Part shown: one piece after another, positions 1 through 11,420 of the stretch
Layout: each line of letters starts with the position of its first letter
How positions within the stretch are numbered: the stretch's first letter is position 1
NCBI RefSeq assembly: GCF_022179325.1
Contig: NZ_BPQQ01000022.1
Location: 1 to 64,000, forward strand
Direction of reading: 5' to 3'
Length of the DNA stretch: 64,000 nt
Source: Methylobacterium isbiliense
GTDB lineage: Bacteria; Pseudomonadota; Alphaproteobacteria; Rhizobiales; Beijerinckiaceae
Position numbers and translations under genes: made by a program
Notes under the pieces: generated by a model
Databases searched by the model: none
What the model was told of the DNA's origin: nothing
Seen by the model: the letters and a program-made list of their open reading frames with translations, nothing else

Positions 1-81
1 AGCTGATCCACGTGATCCTGGCCACGTTCAGGGCGAACCATCCGCGCGAGCGAACGCGGCGGGCCGTCACGGCGCCGGGCG

Positions 82-103
82 CCCTCGTCCGCCCGAACGA
101 GGG
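82..103 (-). terminator. Hairpin downstream of mclA
   Basis: A 7-bp perfect stem (82-88 with 97-103) with an 8-nt loop lies just after the mclA stop codon. A 14-bp perfect palindrome (106-119) sits between the two. There is no T-run, so this is only a candidate end for the serine-cycle transcript. Confidence 0.35.
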
Positions 104-127
104 GCCGTCCGGCCGGACGTGGATCCG

Positions 128-1099
128 TCAGGCCTTCATCGCGTCCGCCTTCTCGATCAGGGCCTCGGCCATGCGGATCGAGGCGATGTCGATGAGGCGG
201 CCGTCGAGGGAGACGGCGCCGCGGCCGGCTCGTGCCGCCTCCTCCATCGCCTGGAGGATGCGCCGCGCCTTGGTCACCTCGGCCTCGGAGGGCGTGAAGA
301 CCTCGTTGGCGAGTTCGATCTGCGAGGGGTGGATCGCCCACTTGCCCTCGAAGCCGAGCGCCGCGCAGCGCTTGGCCGCGGAGCGGTAGCCGTCCGGGTC
401 GCTGAAATCGCCGAACGGACCGTCGATCGGGCGCAGGCCGTAGGCGCGGCAGGCCACCAGCATGCGGTTCTGGGCGAACAGCCAGGGGTCCTGCCAGTGG
501 GTCTCGCGCCGGCCCTCCGCGTCCTTGTCGGTGAGCACCGAAAAGTCGGGGTTCACGCCGCCGATCACGGTCGAGCGGGCGCGGGTCGAGGCGGCGTAGT
601 CGGCGACGCCGAACGACATCGCCTCCAGGCGCTTCGAGGATTGGGCGATCGCCTCGACATTCGCCATGCCGAGCGCCGTCTCGATCAGCACCTCGAAGCC
701 GATCGCCTTCTCGCGCTTCTTGGCCTGCTCGATCTGCGTCACCAGCACGTCGATGGCGTAGACGTCCGCCGGCACGCCGACCTTGGGGATCAGGATCATG
801 TCGAGGCGCGGACAGGCCTCCACGATGTCGACCACGTCGCGGTACATGTAGTGGGTGTCGAGACCATTGATGCGGATCATCATGGTCTTGTTGCCCCAGT
901 CGATCTCGTTGAGAGCCTGGATGATGTTCTTGCGCGCCTGCTCCTTGTCGTCGGGCGCGACCGCATCCTCCAGGTCGAGGAAGATCACGTCGGCGGCCGA
1001 CTTCGCCGACTTCTCCATGAAGGTCGGGTTCGAGCCCGGCACCGCCAGTTCCGAGCGGTGCAGGCGGGCCTTCGCCTGCGGGATCAGGGTGAAACTCAT
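128..1099 (-). CDS. mclA: L-malyl-CoA / beta-methylmalyl-CoA lyase
   Basis: This 323-aa protein belongs to the HpcH/HpaI and citrate-lyase-beta TIM-barrel family. It cleaves malyl-CoA to acetyl-CoA and glyoxylate in the cytoplasm, closing the serine cycle and returning glyoxylate to serine-glyoxylate aminotransferase. The family features FLDLEDAV (about residues 40-47), a barrel glutamate in FEVLIETALG, and a C-terminal WAIHPSQI segment are all visible, and the length is normal. The start has a purine-rich ribosome binding site (GAGGACACC) directly upstream. It is the last gene of the minus-strand cluster, 42 bp after ppc. The gene name rests on both sequence and the conserved gene order. Confidence 0.95.
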   Translation of the reverse strand: MSFTLIPQAKARLHRSELAVPGSNPTFMEKSAKSAADVIFLDLEDAVAPDDKEQARKNIIQALNEIDWGNKTMMIRINGLDTHYMYRDVVDIVEACPRLDMILIPKVGVPADVYAIDVLVTQIEQAKKREKAIGFEVLIETALGMANVEAIAQSSKRLEAMSFGVADYAASTRARSTVIGGVNPDFSVLTDKDAEGRRETHWQDPWLFAQNRMLVACRAYGLRPIDGPFGDFSDPDGYRSAAKRCAALGFEGKWAIHPSQIELANEVFTPSEAEVTKARRILQAMEEAARAGRGAVSLDGRLIDIASIRMAEALIEKADAMKA

Positions 1100-1141
1100 G
1101 GTGTCCTCCTCGTGACGGAAAGGCAGGCAGGGCCGCGGGGC

Positions 1142-3904
<2,763 letters not shown>

Positions 3905-3937
3905 CGTCGGCCCCTTGTGTCATGGGGTCCGGGGCCG

Positions 3938-4059
3938 CCTCGCCTGCGGCGAGGAAGCCTCCGGCAGTTCCAAGGCGGAGCCTTGGGGGGTTCGGGCGAA
4001 GCCCGATGCGGGGGCACCCGCCCCCGCACCCTGGGCCAGAGGGCCTCAAGGCCCTCTGG
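3938..4059. repeat. Five consecutive perfect palindromes in the mtkB-ppc spacer
   Basis: Five perfect inverted repeats follow one another almost without gaps: 3938-3954 (7-bp arms), 3970-3986 (7-bp arms), 3992-4006 (6-bp arms), 4007-4028 (9-bp arms, 4-nt loop) and 4036-4059 (11-bp arms, 2-nt loop). This is the architecture of REP/BIME-type extragenic palindromes. In the mRNA they would form a run of hairpins between mtkB and ppc, which could stabilise the upstream message or attenuate ppc. The structure is read directly; the function is inferred. Confidence 0.75.
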
Positions 4060-4066
4060 ACGCCGG

Positions 4067-4966
4067 TCAGGCCGCCTTGCGGCGGGTCTCCATGACCTTG
4101 GCCATCGTGGTGCCGAACTCGCCGGGGCTCGGCGCGACGGTGAGGCCGTAGGAGCGCATGATCTCGGCCTTCTCGGCGGCGCTGTCGCCGGCCGCCGAGA
4201 TGATGGCGCCGGCATGCCCCATGCGGCGGCCTTTCGGCGCGGTGAGGCCGGCCACGAAGCCGACCACCGGCTTCGACATGTTCTCCTTGATCCAGGCCGA
4301 GGCCTCGGCCTCCTGCGGGCCGCCGATCTCGCCGATCATCAGCACCGCGTCGGTGTCCGGATCCTCCTCGAACAGGGCGAGGTGGTCGAGGAAGGACGAG
4401 CCGTTGATCGGGTCGCCGCCGATGCCCACCGAGGTCGAGATGCCCAGGCCCACCGCCTTCATCTGCGAGGCCGCCTCGTAGCCGAGCGTGCCCGAGCGGG
4501 AGATCACCCCGATGTTGCCCTTGAGGTAGATGTGGCCGGGCATGATGCCGAGCATCGACTTGCCGGGCGAGATGATGCCGGCGCAGTTGGGGCCGACCAC
4601 CATCGAGCGGCGCTCCTTCGGGTAGCGCTTCAGGTAGCGCTTCACCCGCATCATGTCCTGGGCCGGGATGCCGTCCGTGATCGAGCAGATCAGCCGGATG
4701 CCGGCATCGGCCGCCTCCATGATCGCGTCCGCCGCGAAGGGCGGGGCCACGAAGGTGATGCTGGCGGTGGCCCCGGTCTCGCGCACCGCGTCCTTGACGG
4801 TGTCGAAGACCGGGATGCCGAGATGCGAGCGCCCGCCCTTGCCCGGGGTCACGCCGCCGACGACGTTCGAGCCGTACTCGATCATTTCCTTGGCGTGGAA
4901 GCTGCCCTTGTCCCCGGTGATGCCCTGGATGAGGATCGGGGTCTTCTCGTCGATCAGGATGCTCAT
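4067..4966 (-). CDS. mtkB: Malate-CoA ligase (malate thiokinase) alpha subunit
   Basis: This 299-aa protein resembles the succinyl-CoA synthetase alpha subunit SucD. It has an N-terminal CoA-binding Rossmann domain (ITGDKGSFH and VTPGKGG near residues 14-45) and the phospho-histidine segment MGHAGAII near residue 250. With MtkA it makes malyl-CoA from malate, CoA and ATP for cleavage by MclA. The ATG at 4966 lies 12 bp after the mtkA stop and has a GGAGACC-type ribosome binding site, so the two subunits are probably translationally coupled. The choice of malate over succinate rests on the serine-cycle neighbourhood, not on residues that I can assign. Confidence 0.93.
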   Translation of the reverse strand: MSILIDEKTPILIQGITGDKGSFHAKEMIEYGSNVVGGVTPGKGGRSHLGIPVFDTVKDAVRETGATASITFVAPPFAADAIMEAADAGIRLICSITDGIPAQDMMRVKRYLKRYPKERRSMVVGPNCAGIISPGKSMLGIMPGHIYLKGNIGVISRSGTLGYEAASQMKAVGLGISTSVGIGGDPINGSSFLDHLALFEEDPDTDAVLMIGEIGGPQEAEASAWIKENMSKPVVGFVAGLTAPKGRRMGHAGAIISAAGDSAAEKAEIMRSYGLTVAPSPGEFGTTMAKVMETRRKAA

Positions 4967-4978
4967 GGGGGGTCTCCT

Positions 4979-6157
4979 TCAGGCCGCCGCGCGGGTGCCC
5001 TTGACGGCCTGCACGGCCTTCTCGGCGGCTTCCGTCAGGGTGTCCGCGGTGATGAGGTCGAGCCCGCTCTTCTCCAGGATGGCCTTGCCGGCCTCGACGT
5101 TGGTGCCCGCGAGCCGCACCACGAGCGGCACGGTGATCTGCACCTCCTGGGCGGCCTGGATGACGCCTTGCGCGATCCAGTCGCAGCGGTTGATGCCCGC
5201 GAAGATGTTGACGAGGATCGCCTTGACGTTGGGGTCCGAGAGGACGAGCCTGAACGCGGTGGCGACGCGCTGGGGCGAGGCGCCGCCGCCGACGTCGAGG
5301 AAGTTCGCCGGCTCGCCGCCCGCGTGCTTGATCATGTCCATGGTCGCCATGGCGAGGCCCGCGCCGTTGACGATGCAGCCGATCTCGCCGTCCAGGCCTA
5401 TGTAGTTGAGGTTGTGCTCGGCGGCCTGCGCCTCGCGCGGGTCGCTCTGCGAGGGGTCGTGCATGTCCGCGATGGCGCGGCGCCGGAAGAGGGCGTTGTC
5501 GTCGAAGGACATCTTGGCGTCGAGCGCCAGCACCCGGTCGTCCTTGGTGACGACGAGCGGGTTGATCTCCAGCATGGTGGCGTCGCAGTCGCGGAAGGCG
5601 CGATAGGCGCTCATGATGGTCTTCACCGCGCCGCCGACCTGCTTGATGTTGAGGCCGAGCTTGAAGGCGAGTTCCCGCGCCTCGAACTGCTGCAGGCCCA
5701 CCGCCGGCTCGACCACCACCTGGAGCAGCGCCTCCGGATCGGTGGCGGCGATCTCCTCGATGTCCATGCCGCCGCGCTGCGAGGCGATGACGCGCACGCG
5801 CTCGGCCTTCCGGTCGAGGACGAAGCCGAGATAGAGCTCCCGCTCGAACGGGTCGGCGGTTTCGATGTAGACGCGCTGGACCGGCTTGCCCTCTGGGCCG
5901 GTCTGGTGGGTGACGAGGCGCTTGCCGAGCAGGTCCTTGGCCGCGTCGCGCACCTCGTTGTAGGTCTTGCACAGGCGGATGCCGCCGGCCTTGCCGCGGG
6001 CGCCCGCGTGGATCTGCGCCTTCACGGCCCAGTGCCAGCCGCCGAGTTCCGTGGCGGCGTAGACCGCCTGGTCGGGGCTGAAGGCGACGGCGCCCTTCGG
6101 GATCGGCACGCCGAAGCTCGCCAGCAATTCTTTGGCCTGATACTCGTGGACGTCCAT
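4979..6157 (-). CDS. mtkA: Malate-CoA ligase (malate thiokinase) beta subunit
   Basis: This 392-aa protein is of the SucC type, with an ATP-grasp fold. It opens [12 protein letters not shown], the standard N-terminus of the family, which fixes the start at 6157; a strong AGGAGG lies just upstream. The frame stays open further upstream, but that part overlaps other genes and does not look like protein. [20 protein letters not shown] and the later [21 protein letters not shown] region are typical of the ligase. It works with MtkB in the serine cycle. Length matches the roughly 390 aa of the family. Confidence 0.94.
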   Translation of the reverse strand: MDVHEYQAKELLASFGVPIPKGAVAFSPDQAVYAATELGGWHWAVKAQIHAGARGKAGGIRLCKTYNEVRDAAKDLLGKRLVTHQTGPEGKPVQRVYIETADPFERELYLGFVLDRKAERVRVIASQRGGMDIEEIAATDPEALLQVVVEPAVGLQQFEARELAFKLGLNIKQVGGAVKTIMSAYRAFRDCDATMLEINPLVVTKDDRVLALDAKMSFDDNALFRRRAIADMHDPSQSDPREAQAAEHNLNYIGLDGEIGCIVNGAGLAMATMDMIKHAGGEPANFLDVGGGASPQRVATAFRLVLSDPNVKAILVNIFAGINRCDWIAQGVIQAAQEVQITVPLVVRLAGTNVEAGKAILEKSGLDLITADTLTEAAEKAVQAVKGTRAAA

Positions 6158-6184
6158 GGTTGCCTCCTCGTCTTGTCTTCGGGT

Positions 6185-6293
6185 CTCCCGGAACGGGACG
6201 TGCGGCCCCGTTCCGGGAGCGGGTGCGCTCCCGGTCCAAGATGATCTCCGCCGTGCCCCTGGGGCATCCGCTCCCGGCAACAGCCGGGAGCGG
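6185..6293. repeat. Three palindromes in the fch-mtkA spacer
   Basis: The spacer holds a 13-bp perfect stem (6185-6197 with 6207-6219, 9-nt loop), a short TGCCCC/GGGGCA palindrome (6254-6266) and an 11-bp perfect stem (6268-6278 with 6283-6293, 4-nt loop). It has the same style as the mtkB-ppc spacer. These are probable REP-like elements or mRNA-processing hairpins, and no T-run follows them. Confidence 0.65.
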
Positions 6294-6297
6294 CCGG

Positions 6298-6939
6298 TCA
6301 GCTCAGTTTCGCCTTGACGACATCGTAGGTCTTCTCGGTCAGGGCGTCGGTCCCGGAGAGAAGATCGTTCAGCTCGCGCAGGCGTCCCTCCGCGAAGTCG
6401 CGGTCGGTGATGGCCTTGGCGTTGACGTAGACGTTGAGCGCCGCGCTGCGCAGGCCCGCATGGGCCGACAGGACCGCGACGCCCGCGTCGCTGATCACGT
6501 TGAGGTTGCCCTTCTCGGCGGCGACCGCCGCGAGGTCGATGACCTCCCGGCAGGCGCGGCAGCAGGCGAGCGGCACGTCGGTGGCCTGCCGGAGCGCGAC
6601 CTGGATCGCCTCCGCCCGGGCCGCCTTCTCGTCGTCGCTCGCCTTCGGCAGGCCGTAGGCGCCCATCACGGCGTCGAAGGCCGCGACGTCCTCGGCGATC
6701 ATGCCGGTGAGGGTGGCGCGCAGGTCCTCTGCCTTCTCGCGCAGACCCTTCAGCTCCTCCTCGACCTCGGCGTACTTCTTCTTGCCGATGGTGAGGTTGC
6801 AGACCATCGAGACGAGGGCCGCCCCCATGGCGCCGGAGATCGCCGCCGCGCCCCCGCCGCCGGGGGTGGGCTGCTCGCTCGCCAGCCCGTCGAGGAAGCC
6901 CGCGACCGTCTCGGTCGCCGTGGTGTCGTGCCCGGCCAT
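6298..6939 (-). CDS. fchA: Methenyltetrahydrofolate cyclohydrolase
   Basis: This 213-aa member of the cyclodeaminase/cyclohydrolase (FTCD C-terminal) family interconverts methenyl- and formyl-tetrahydrofolate in the assimilatory one-carbon branch. It starts MAGHDTT and carries the family segment [18 protein letters not shown] (about residues 20-37) and a later [13 protein letters not shown]. The ATG at 6939 shares one base with the mtdA TGA stop, giving a TGATG junction and tight translational coupling. The open frame extends upstream to 7182, but that part lies over mtdA in another frame and is composition shadow. Length is normal for Fch. Confidence 0.93.
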   Translation of the reverse strand: MAGHDTTATETVAGFLDGLASEQPTPGGGGAAAISGAMGAALVSMVCNLTIGKKKYAEVEEELKGLREKAEDLRATLTGMIAEDVAAFDAVMGAYGLPKASDDEKAARAEAIQVALRQATDVPLACCRACREVIDLAAVAAEKGNLNVISDAGVAVLSAHAGLRSAALNVYVNAKAITDRDFAEGRLRELNDLLSGTDALTEKTYDVVKAKLS

Positions 6940-7802
6940 CACGCCATCTCTTTCGCGAGCGCGTAGATCTCTTCCGCGTCGAGGAGCGACTCGGTGCTCT
7001 CGAACAGCCGGCCCACGCAGGCGCGGTGCAGCTTGAGCTTGAGCCCGCCGATGCCGAGCGCGCCGAACGCCGTCTTGCCGTGCCGGTCCTTGCCCTTGTC
7101 CATCGCCTCGATGCCGCCGAAGCCGAGCGGCGGCTGGGCGTTGTAGTCGGCGAGGAAGCGGATGCTCGCCTCGTTCCGCCACGCCTCCTCGGGCAGGAGT
7201 TCGAGGCCGATGGCGCCGGCCGAGAACACCACGCTCGCACCCTTCACGGCCGCCGCGCGCGAGCCGGCATCGGGAGCCTCCAGCGCCTCAACGGCGACGC
7301 CGAAGCGCGCCTCGATCGCCCGGGCCGCTTCCTCGGCCTTGGCCTTGGAGCGGCCGGTGAGCACCACCTCGGCGCCCTCGCGGGCGAGCAGCGCCGCCGA
7401 GCGCATGCCGACCGGGCCGGTGCCGGCGAGCACCACCGCGCGGCTCCCCTTGAGCGACCCCGCCGCCTTGGCGACGAGGGCGACGCCCGCCGCCGCCGTG
7501 GTGTTGGAGCCGTTCGAGTCCAGCATGGCGGAGACGCGGAAGGGGCCGAAGAAGCGCTTCTTGACCGCCGCGAACACCGCCTCCCCGGCCGCCATGTTGC
7601 CGCCGCCGACGAAGATCGCGGTCGACTTCTTCTCCGAGCCGCCGCGGGTGTAGATCGTCCCGTCGACGAGCGCGCCGACGGTGTCGGGCGTCACGTTGCC
7701 GTAGCCCGTGATGGCGTCGGCCCCGCCGTCGTAGCCCACCACCGTGTCGAACACGCTCGGCATCGGGTCGGTGTCGAATTGGAACAGAAGCTTCTTCATC
7801 AT
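6939..7802 (-). CDS. mtdA: NADP-dependent methylene-tetrahydromethanopterin / methylene-tetrahydrofolate dehydrogenase
   Basis: This 287-aa dehydrogenase uses NADP to interconvert methylene- and methenyl- forms of tetrahydrofolate and tetrahydromethanopterin, at the branch point between assimilation and dissimilation of C1 units. Characteristic MtdA stretches are visible: [10 protein letters not shown] at the start, [23 protein letters not shown], the Rossmann loop [11 protein letters not shown] (about residues 128-138), and the end AKEMA. TTG (7805), ATG (7802) and ATG (7799) follow a GGAAGG ribosome binding site; 7802 best matches the known N-terminus. It is directly coupled to fchA. Confidence 0.95.
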   Translation of the reverse strand: MMKKLLFQFDTDPMPSVFDTVVGYDGGADAITGYGNVTPDTVGALVDGTIYTRGGSEKKSTAIFVGGGNMAAGEAVFAAVKKRFFGPFRVSAMLDSNGSNTTAAAGVALVAKAAGSLKGSRAVVLAGTGPVGMRSAALLAREGAEVVLTGRSKAKAEEAARAIEARFGVAVEALEAPDAGSRAAAVKGASVVFSAGAIGLELLPEEAWRNEASIRFLADYNAQPPLGFGGIEAMDKGKDRHGKTAFGALGIGGLKLKLHRACVGRLFESTESLLDAEEIYALAKEMA

Positions 7803-7897
7803 CAACCTTCCGGCCGCCGCGCGGCCTCGTGCGTTTCCCCGGGCAGAGCGCCAGACGCGGTCCCGGGCCCAACCCTGAATATTCTGGCGCGCCCCGC

Positions 7898-8836
7898 CTA
7901 TTCCACGACGTTCTGCGGCTTGCCGGCCACGAAGGCCTCGATGTTGTCGACGAGCTGGTCGGACAGGATCTGCATCGCCTCCTTGCTCGCCCAGGCGACG
8001 TGCGGCGTGACGATCAGGTTCGGCAGGTCGAGGTCGAGCAGCACGTTGCCCTCCACCGGCGGTTCCGTGGTGAGCACGTCGAAGCCCGCCCCCGCGATGG
8101 TGCCGGCCTTGAGCGCCTCGGCGAGCGCCGCCTCATCCACCAGGCCGCCCCGGGCGGTGTTGATGAGGATCGCGTCGCGCTTCATCTTGGCGAGCTCGTC
8201 CCGCCCGATCATGTTGCGGGTCTCGGGCGTCAGCGGCGCGTGCAGCGTGATGACGTCGCTCTCGCGCAGGATCGTCTCGAAATCGACGAGCCCCTCCTGC
8301 GGGAAGACGTCGTAGGCGATCACCTTCATGCCGAGCGCCTCGGCGCGCTTGCCGATTGACTTGCCGAGCGCCCCGTAGCCGACGATGCCGAGCGTCGAGC
8401 CGGCGATGTCGCGGATCGGGTAGTCGAAGTAGCAGAATTGGCGCGACGTGTTCCAATCCCCCCGGCGGGTCGAATTGGCGTAAGGCACGATGGCGCGGCG
8501 CAGGGCGAAGATCAGCCCGACGACGTGCTCGGGCACGGTGTTGAAGGCGTAGTTGCGGATGTTGACGACCGTGATGCCCTGCTCCTTCGCCACCGCCTTG
8601 TCGACGATGTCGGTGCCGGTCGCCGCGACCGCGATCAGCTTCAGCTTGGGCAATTGCCGCAGGGTGTCGGCCCGCATCGGCACCTTGTTGACGATCGCGA
8701 TCTCGGCATCGGCCAAGCGCTCGACGATCTGCTCGGGCGCCGTGACGTCGTATTCCTTGTAGGTGTGCGGGAAGCTGAATTCGCGCACCCTGGCATCGAG
8801 CGTCTCGCGGTCGAGGAAGACGATCGTGTGTGACAT
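7898..8836 (-). CDS. hprA: Hydroxypyruvate reductase (NADH-dependent, D-2-hydroxyacid dehydrogenase family)
   Basis: This 312-aa enzyme reduces hydroxypyruvate to glycerate in the serine cycle. It has the split fold of D-isomer 2-hydroxyacid dehydrogenases: a nucleotide loop GIVGYGALGKS (about residue 150), the arginine segment NTARGGLVDE (about 232), and the catalytic histidine in TPHVAWASKEA (about 283). The frame is open 18 codons further upstream, but MSHTIVFLDRETLDA at 8836 matches the family start. It lies between sga and mtdA, with about 95 bp to each. Confidence 0.93.
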   Translation of the reverse strand: MSHTIVFLDRETLDARVREFSFPHTYKEYDVTAPEQIVERLADAEIAIVNKVPMRADTLRQLPKLKLIAVAATGTDIVDKAVAKEQGITVVNIRNYAFNTVPEHVVGLIFALRRAIVPYANSTRRGDWNTSRQFCYFDYPIRDIAGSTLGIVGYGALGKSIGKRAEALGMKVIAYDVFPQEGLVDFETILRESDVITLHAPLTPETRNMIGRDELAKMKRDAILINTARGGLVDEAALAEALKAGTIAGAGFDVLTTEPPVEGNVLLDLDLPNLIVTPHVAWASKEAMQILSDQLVDNIEAFVAGKPQNVVE

Positions 8837-8911
8837 GCGTTCGGTCTCCGGGATGGCCTCGCGCGGGGAGCGTGGCCGCGGGGCCGGCATACCAGACCCG
8901 CGGCAGTTTCC

Positions 8912-10165
8912 TCACACCCGGACGACGCCGTCGGAATGGTTGCGGTCGAAGATGCCCGCCTCGCTCGGGCGCCGGTCCTTGGCCAGGATGGTCTCGCGGA
9001 AGTGCTTCTGCGCCGCCCCGACGCCGCTGCCCGGCTCGATCCGGATACCGGCATCCAGCATCGCCATCTCGGCGCCCGCCAGCGCCCCGAGCAGCATCAG
9101 GTCGTTGAGGTCACCGAGGTGGCCGATGCGGAAGAGCTTGCCGGCGACCTTCGACAGGCCGGCGCCGAGCGCGAGGTTGTAGCGCCGGAAGGCGATGTCG
9201 ATCACGTCGGCGCCGTTGATGCCCTCGGGCACCATGATGGCGCTCACCGTATCGGAGTTCCACTTCGGCTCCTTGGCGCAGAGCGTCAGGCCCCAGGCGT
9301 TCACGGCGGCGCGGCAGCCGTCGGCCAGCACCCGGTGGCGCTCGAACACCCGCTCCAGCCCCTCCTCGAACAGGCAGCGCATCGACTCGCGCAGGCCGTA
9401 GAGCAGCGGCAGGGCCGGCGTGTAGGGGAAGTAGCCGGTGGCGTTGGCCTTCGACTGGTCGCCGAAGTCGAAGTAGACCCGGCGGCACTCGGCGGTCTTG
9501 TAGGCGGCGAGCGCCTTGGGGCTGACGCAGACGATGCCGAGGCCGGCGGGCAGCATCAGGCCCTTCTGCGAGCCGGTGATGGCGCAGTCCACGCCCCACT
9601 CGGAGGCCCGGAAATCGATGCTGCCGATCGAGGACACGCCGTCGACGTAGAGCATGGCCGGGTGGCCCGCCGCGTCGATCGCCCGGCGCACCGCGCCGAC
9701 GTCGCTCGTCACGCCGGTGGCGGTCTCGTTGTGGACGATCATCACCGCCTTGATGCGGTGCTCGCGGTCGGCGCGCAGGGCCTCCTCGATCCGGTCGGGA
9801 TCGGCGCCCGTGCCCCATTCCTCGTCCTGGATCACCACTTCGAGGCCGATGCGCTGGGCGAGGTCGATCCAGAGCGTGCTGAACTGGCCGAAGCGCGAGG
9901 CCAGCACCCGGTCGCCCGGCGAGAGCGTGTTGGTGAGGGCCGCCTCCCAGGCGCCCGTGCCGGAGGACGGGAAGATGAATACCTGCCCGTCCTTGGACTT
10001 GAAGACCTTCTTCACGTCCTCGAACAGCGGCAGCGTCAGGTCCGGGAAGGACGACGAGCGATGGTCCTCCATCGGCACGATCATCGCGCGCTGCACGCGC
10101 TCCGGCACGTTGGTCGGCCCCGGCACGAAGAGGAAGTTGCGACCCGGCCGTCTCGATCCTGCCAT
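8912..10165 (-). CDS. sgaA: Serine-glyoxylate aminotransferase
   Basis: This 417-aa PLP-dependent class V aminotransferase converts serine and glyoxylate to hydroxypyruvate and glycine, feeding HprA. The N-terminal FLFVPGPTNVPERV segment, the SSGTGAWEAAL cofactor-binding region (about residues 67-77) and the PLP lysine in ITGSQKGLMLPAG (about 200) are clear. It is the first gene of the serine-cycle cluster. The 480-bp divergent region upstream (10166-10646) should hold the cluster promoter. Confidence 0.95.
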   Translation of the reverse strand: MAGSRRPGRNFLFVPGPTNVPERVQRAMIVPMEDHRSSSFPDLTLPLFEDVKKVFKSKDGQVFIFPSSGTGAWEAALTNTLSPGDRVLASRFGQFSTLWIDLAQRIGLEVVIQDEEWGTGADPDRIEEALRADREHRIKAVMIVHNETATGVTSDVGAVRRAIDAAGHPAMLYVDGVSSIGSIDFRASEWGVDCAITGSQKGLMLPAGLGIVCVSPKALAAYKTAECRRVYFDFGDQSKANATGYFPYTPALPLLYGLRESMRCLFEEGLERVFERHRVLADGCRAAVNAWGLTLCAKEPKWNSDTVSAIMVPEGINGADVIDIAFRRYNLALGAGLSKVAGKLFRIGHLGDLNDLMLLGALAGAEMAMLDAGIRIEPGSGVGAAQKHFRETILAKDRRPSEAGIFDRNHSDGVVRV

Positions 10166-10421
10166 GATAGCCTCCAGTGTCCTTCACGTCTCAAAGCATC
10201 GAGACCCGGCGCGCGGGCTCGCGGGGGAAAGCCAGACGCCCGCCTTACGGCGGCGGAGGGACGGAAGGCGTGCCGGAGAGCGGCGTCCGCTGGATCGCCG
10301 CCCGAACATCCTTGAGCCGCCCCGCCCGTTCGTCGTTCTTGCTCACGGGAGGCGGGCCGCGGACGAGACCCGGCGCGGGCCGCCCTTCCGTGTCGGCCGG
10401 ACTATGGGTGGCAGCCGACCG

Positions 10422-10448
10422 GAAGGAAAACTGAAAAAACTTTCCTTC
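10422..10448. promoter_or_regulatory. Candidate operator: inverted repeat in the sga upstream region
   Basis: GAAGGAAA (10422-10429) and its exact complement TTTCCTTC (10441-10448) flank an A-rich 11-bp spacer. This is inside an AT-rich island of an otherwise very GC-rich 480-bp divergent region (10166-10646). The position, about 260 bp before sga, and the symmetry suit a regulator-binding site. In M. extorquens the LysR-type protein QscR controls sga, but I cannot match its site here with confidence. Apart from promoter sequence I see nothing else in 10166-10646. Confidence 0.4.
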
Positions 10449-10646
10449 TCGTTCAAAAAAATGGAATTTGTACTTTGGCCCAACCGCTTGGCCGGGTCCT
10501 CGGGCCGGCCGAGCCGACACCGACTCGTCGAACGGGCACCGGCGGGCCCGGGATGGCCGCTTCAGTATTGGGCGAGCACAGCGCGGCGAACCATTTCGCC
10601 TCTCGCGCATTGACTACAGGCACAAGCTTCAAGCGGAGGACCGGAC

Positions 10647-10937
10647 ATGTTGGTCAAGTCTCTCGTCGTGGCAGGAATCCTGTCCCTGGGCGTCGGCGCG
10701 GCGCAGGCCGGGGATTCGGCGCTGACCGAGGCCGGGATCGCGCCGCTGGACGTCGTGGGCTTCTCCGAGAGCGTGCCGAAGGGCATGCCGCTGTTCGCGG
10801 CCCTGCCCCGCATGGCGCCGGGCGCGGAATCCGACGTGCGCGACGTCGGCATGAGCGGCCTCGTCGCCTTCGGCACCCAGGTGCCGTCCTCGCTCGACCC
10901 CAACGCCGACATCGCCACCGGCTCCGTCAAGGAGTGA
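10647..10937 (+). CDS. Small secreted protein of unknown function
   Basis: This 96-aa protein has a clear signal peptide: MLVKSLVVAGILSLGVGAAQAG, with an AQA cleavage site near residue 21. The mature part is short, acidic and low in complexity, and I recognise no domain. CGGAGGACCGGAC upstream gives a good ribosome binding site. It is transcribed away from the serine-cycle cluster and is followed by a strong hairpin at 10986-11013. It is probably periplasmic. No functional link to methylotrophy can be read from sequence. Confidence 0.65.
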   Translation: MLVKSLVVAGILSLGVGAAQAGDSALTEAGIAPLDVVGFSESVPKGMPLFAALPRMAPGAESDVRDVGMSGLVAFGTQVPSSLDPNADIATGSVKE

Positions 10938-10985
10938 CGGCGGCTGCATCCCGGACGGGCTGAGCCCTCCTCGGCCCGACACGCT

Positions 10986-11013
10986 CCGGCCGCGCGAGAC
11001 CTCGCGCGGCCGG
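10986..11013 (+). terminator. 13-bp perfect hairpin after the secreted-protein gene
   Basis: CCGGCCGCGCGAG (10986-10998) pairs perfectly with 11001-11013 across a 2-nt loop, 49 bp after the upstream stop codon. Only TTCC follows, so this is a terminator-like hairpin without a proper T tract. Confidence 0.5.
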
Positions 11014-11170
11014 TTCCGTGCTGACACGGGCCGGCCGGCGGAGCCGAGCGGGTCTTATCCCGATGAGCGATGGTGGATGGCGCCGGTAGCCCCGCGCCAT
11101 ACCCCGTTCGGGTGATGTTTCCGCAACCATTCACCGCGAAGATGGGTGCCGTCCGAGTTGGGATCGCCCC

Positions 11171-11389
11171 ATGACCGCGCACGTCTCCCCCTTCCTGTCG
11201 GCCGCCGGCATCATGCTGGTGTGCGCGGTGGTGCGGGCGGTGCAGTTGCACGCGCGCGACCGGTCCCCCGCACTGCTCAGCGTCGCGCTGCTCCTCCTTG
11301 CGACCGTGGTGGCGGCCCTGACCGTGCGGGATGCTCCCCGCAAGGCCCTGGTGGAGCCGGACGAGGTGTCGTTCACCGACGTGCTGTAG
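11171..11389 (+). CDS. Small membrane protein of unknown function
   Basis: This 72-aa product has two hydrophobic segments (about residues 8-24 and 33-51) separated by a short basic loop (LHARDRS), followed by an acidic tail. That fits a two-pass inner-membrane protein. The start at 11171 is preceded only by weak ribosome-binding sequence. It is convergent with the ATP12-like gene. No family was recognised. Confidence 0.45.
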   Translation: MTAHVSPFLSAAGIMLVCAVVRAVQLHARDRSPALLSVALLLLATVVAALTVRDAPRKALVEPDEVSFTDVL

Positions 11390-11420
11390 TCACGGCTCCT
11401 GACGGGAGCCGGGCGCGGCG

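Noticed and set aside
10245-10610. A 121-codon minus-strand frame upstream of sga
   Set aside because: No ribosome binding site, low-complexity Arg/Pro sequence, and it covers the AT-rich presumed promoter.
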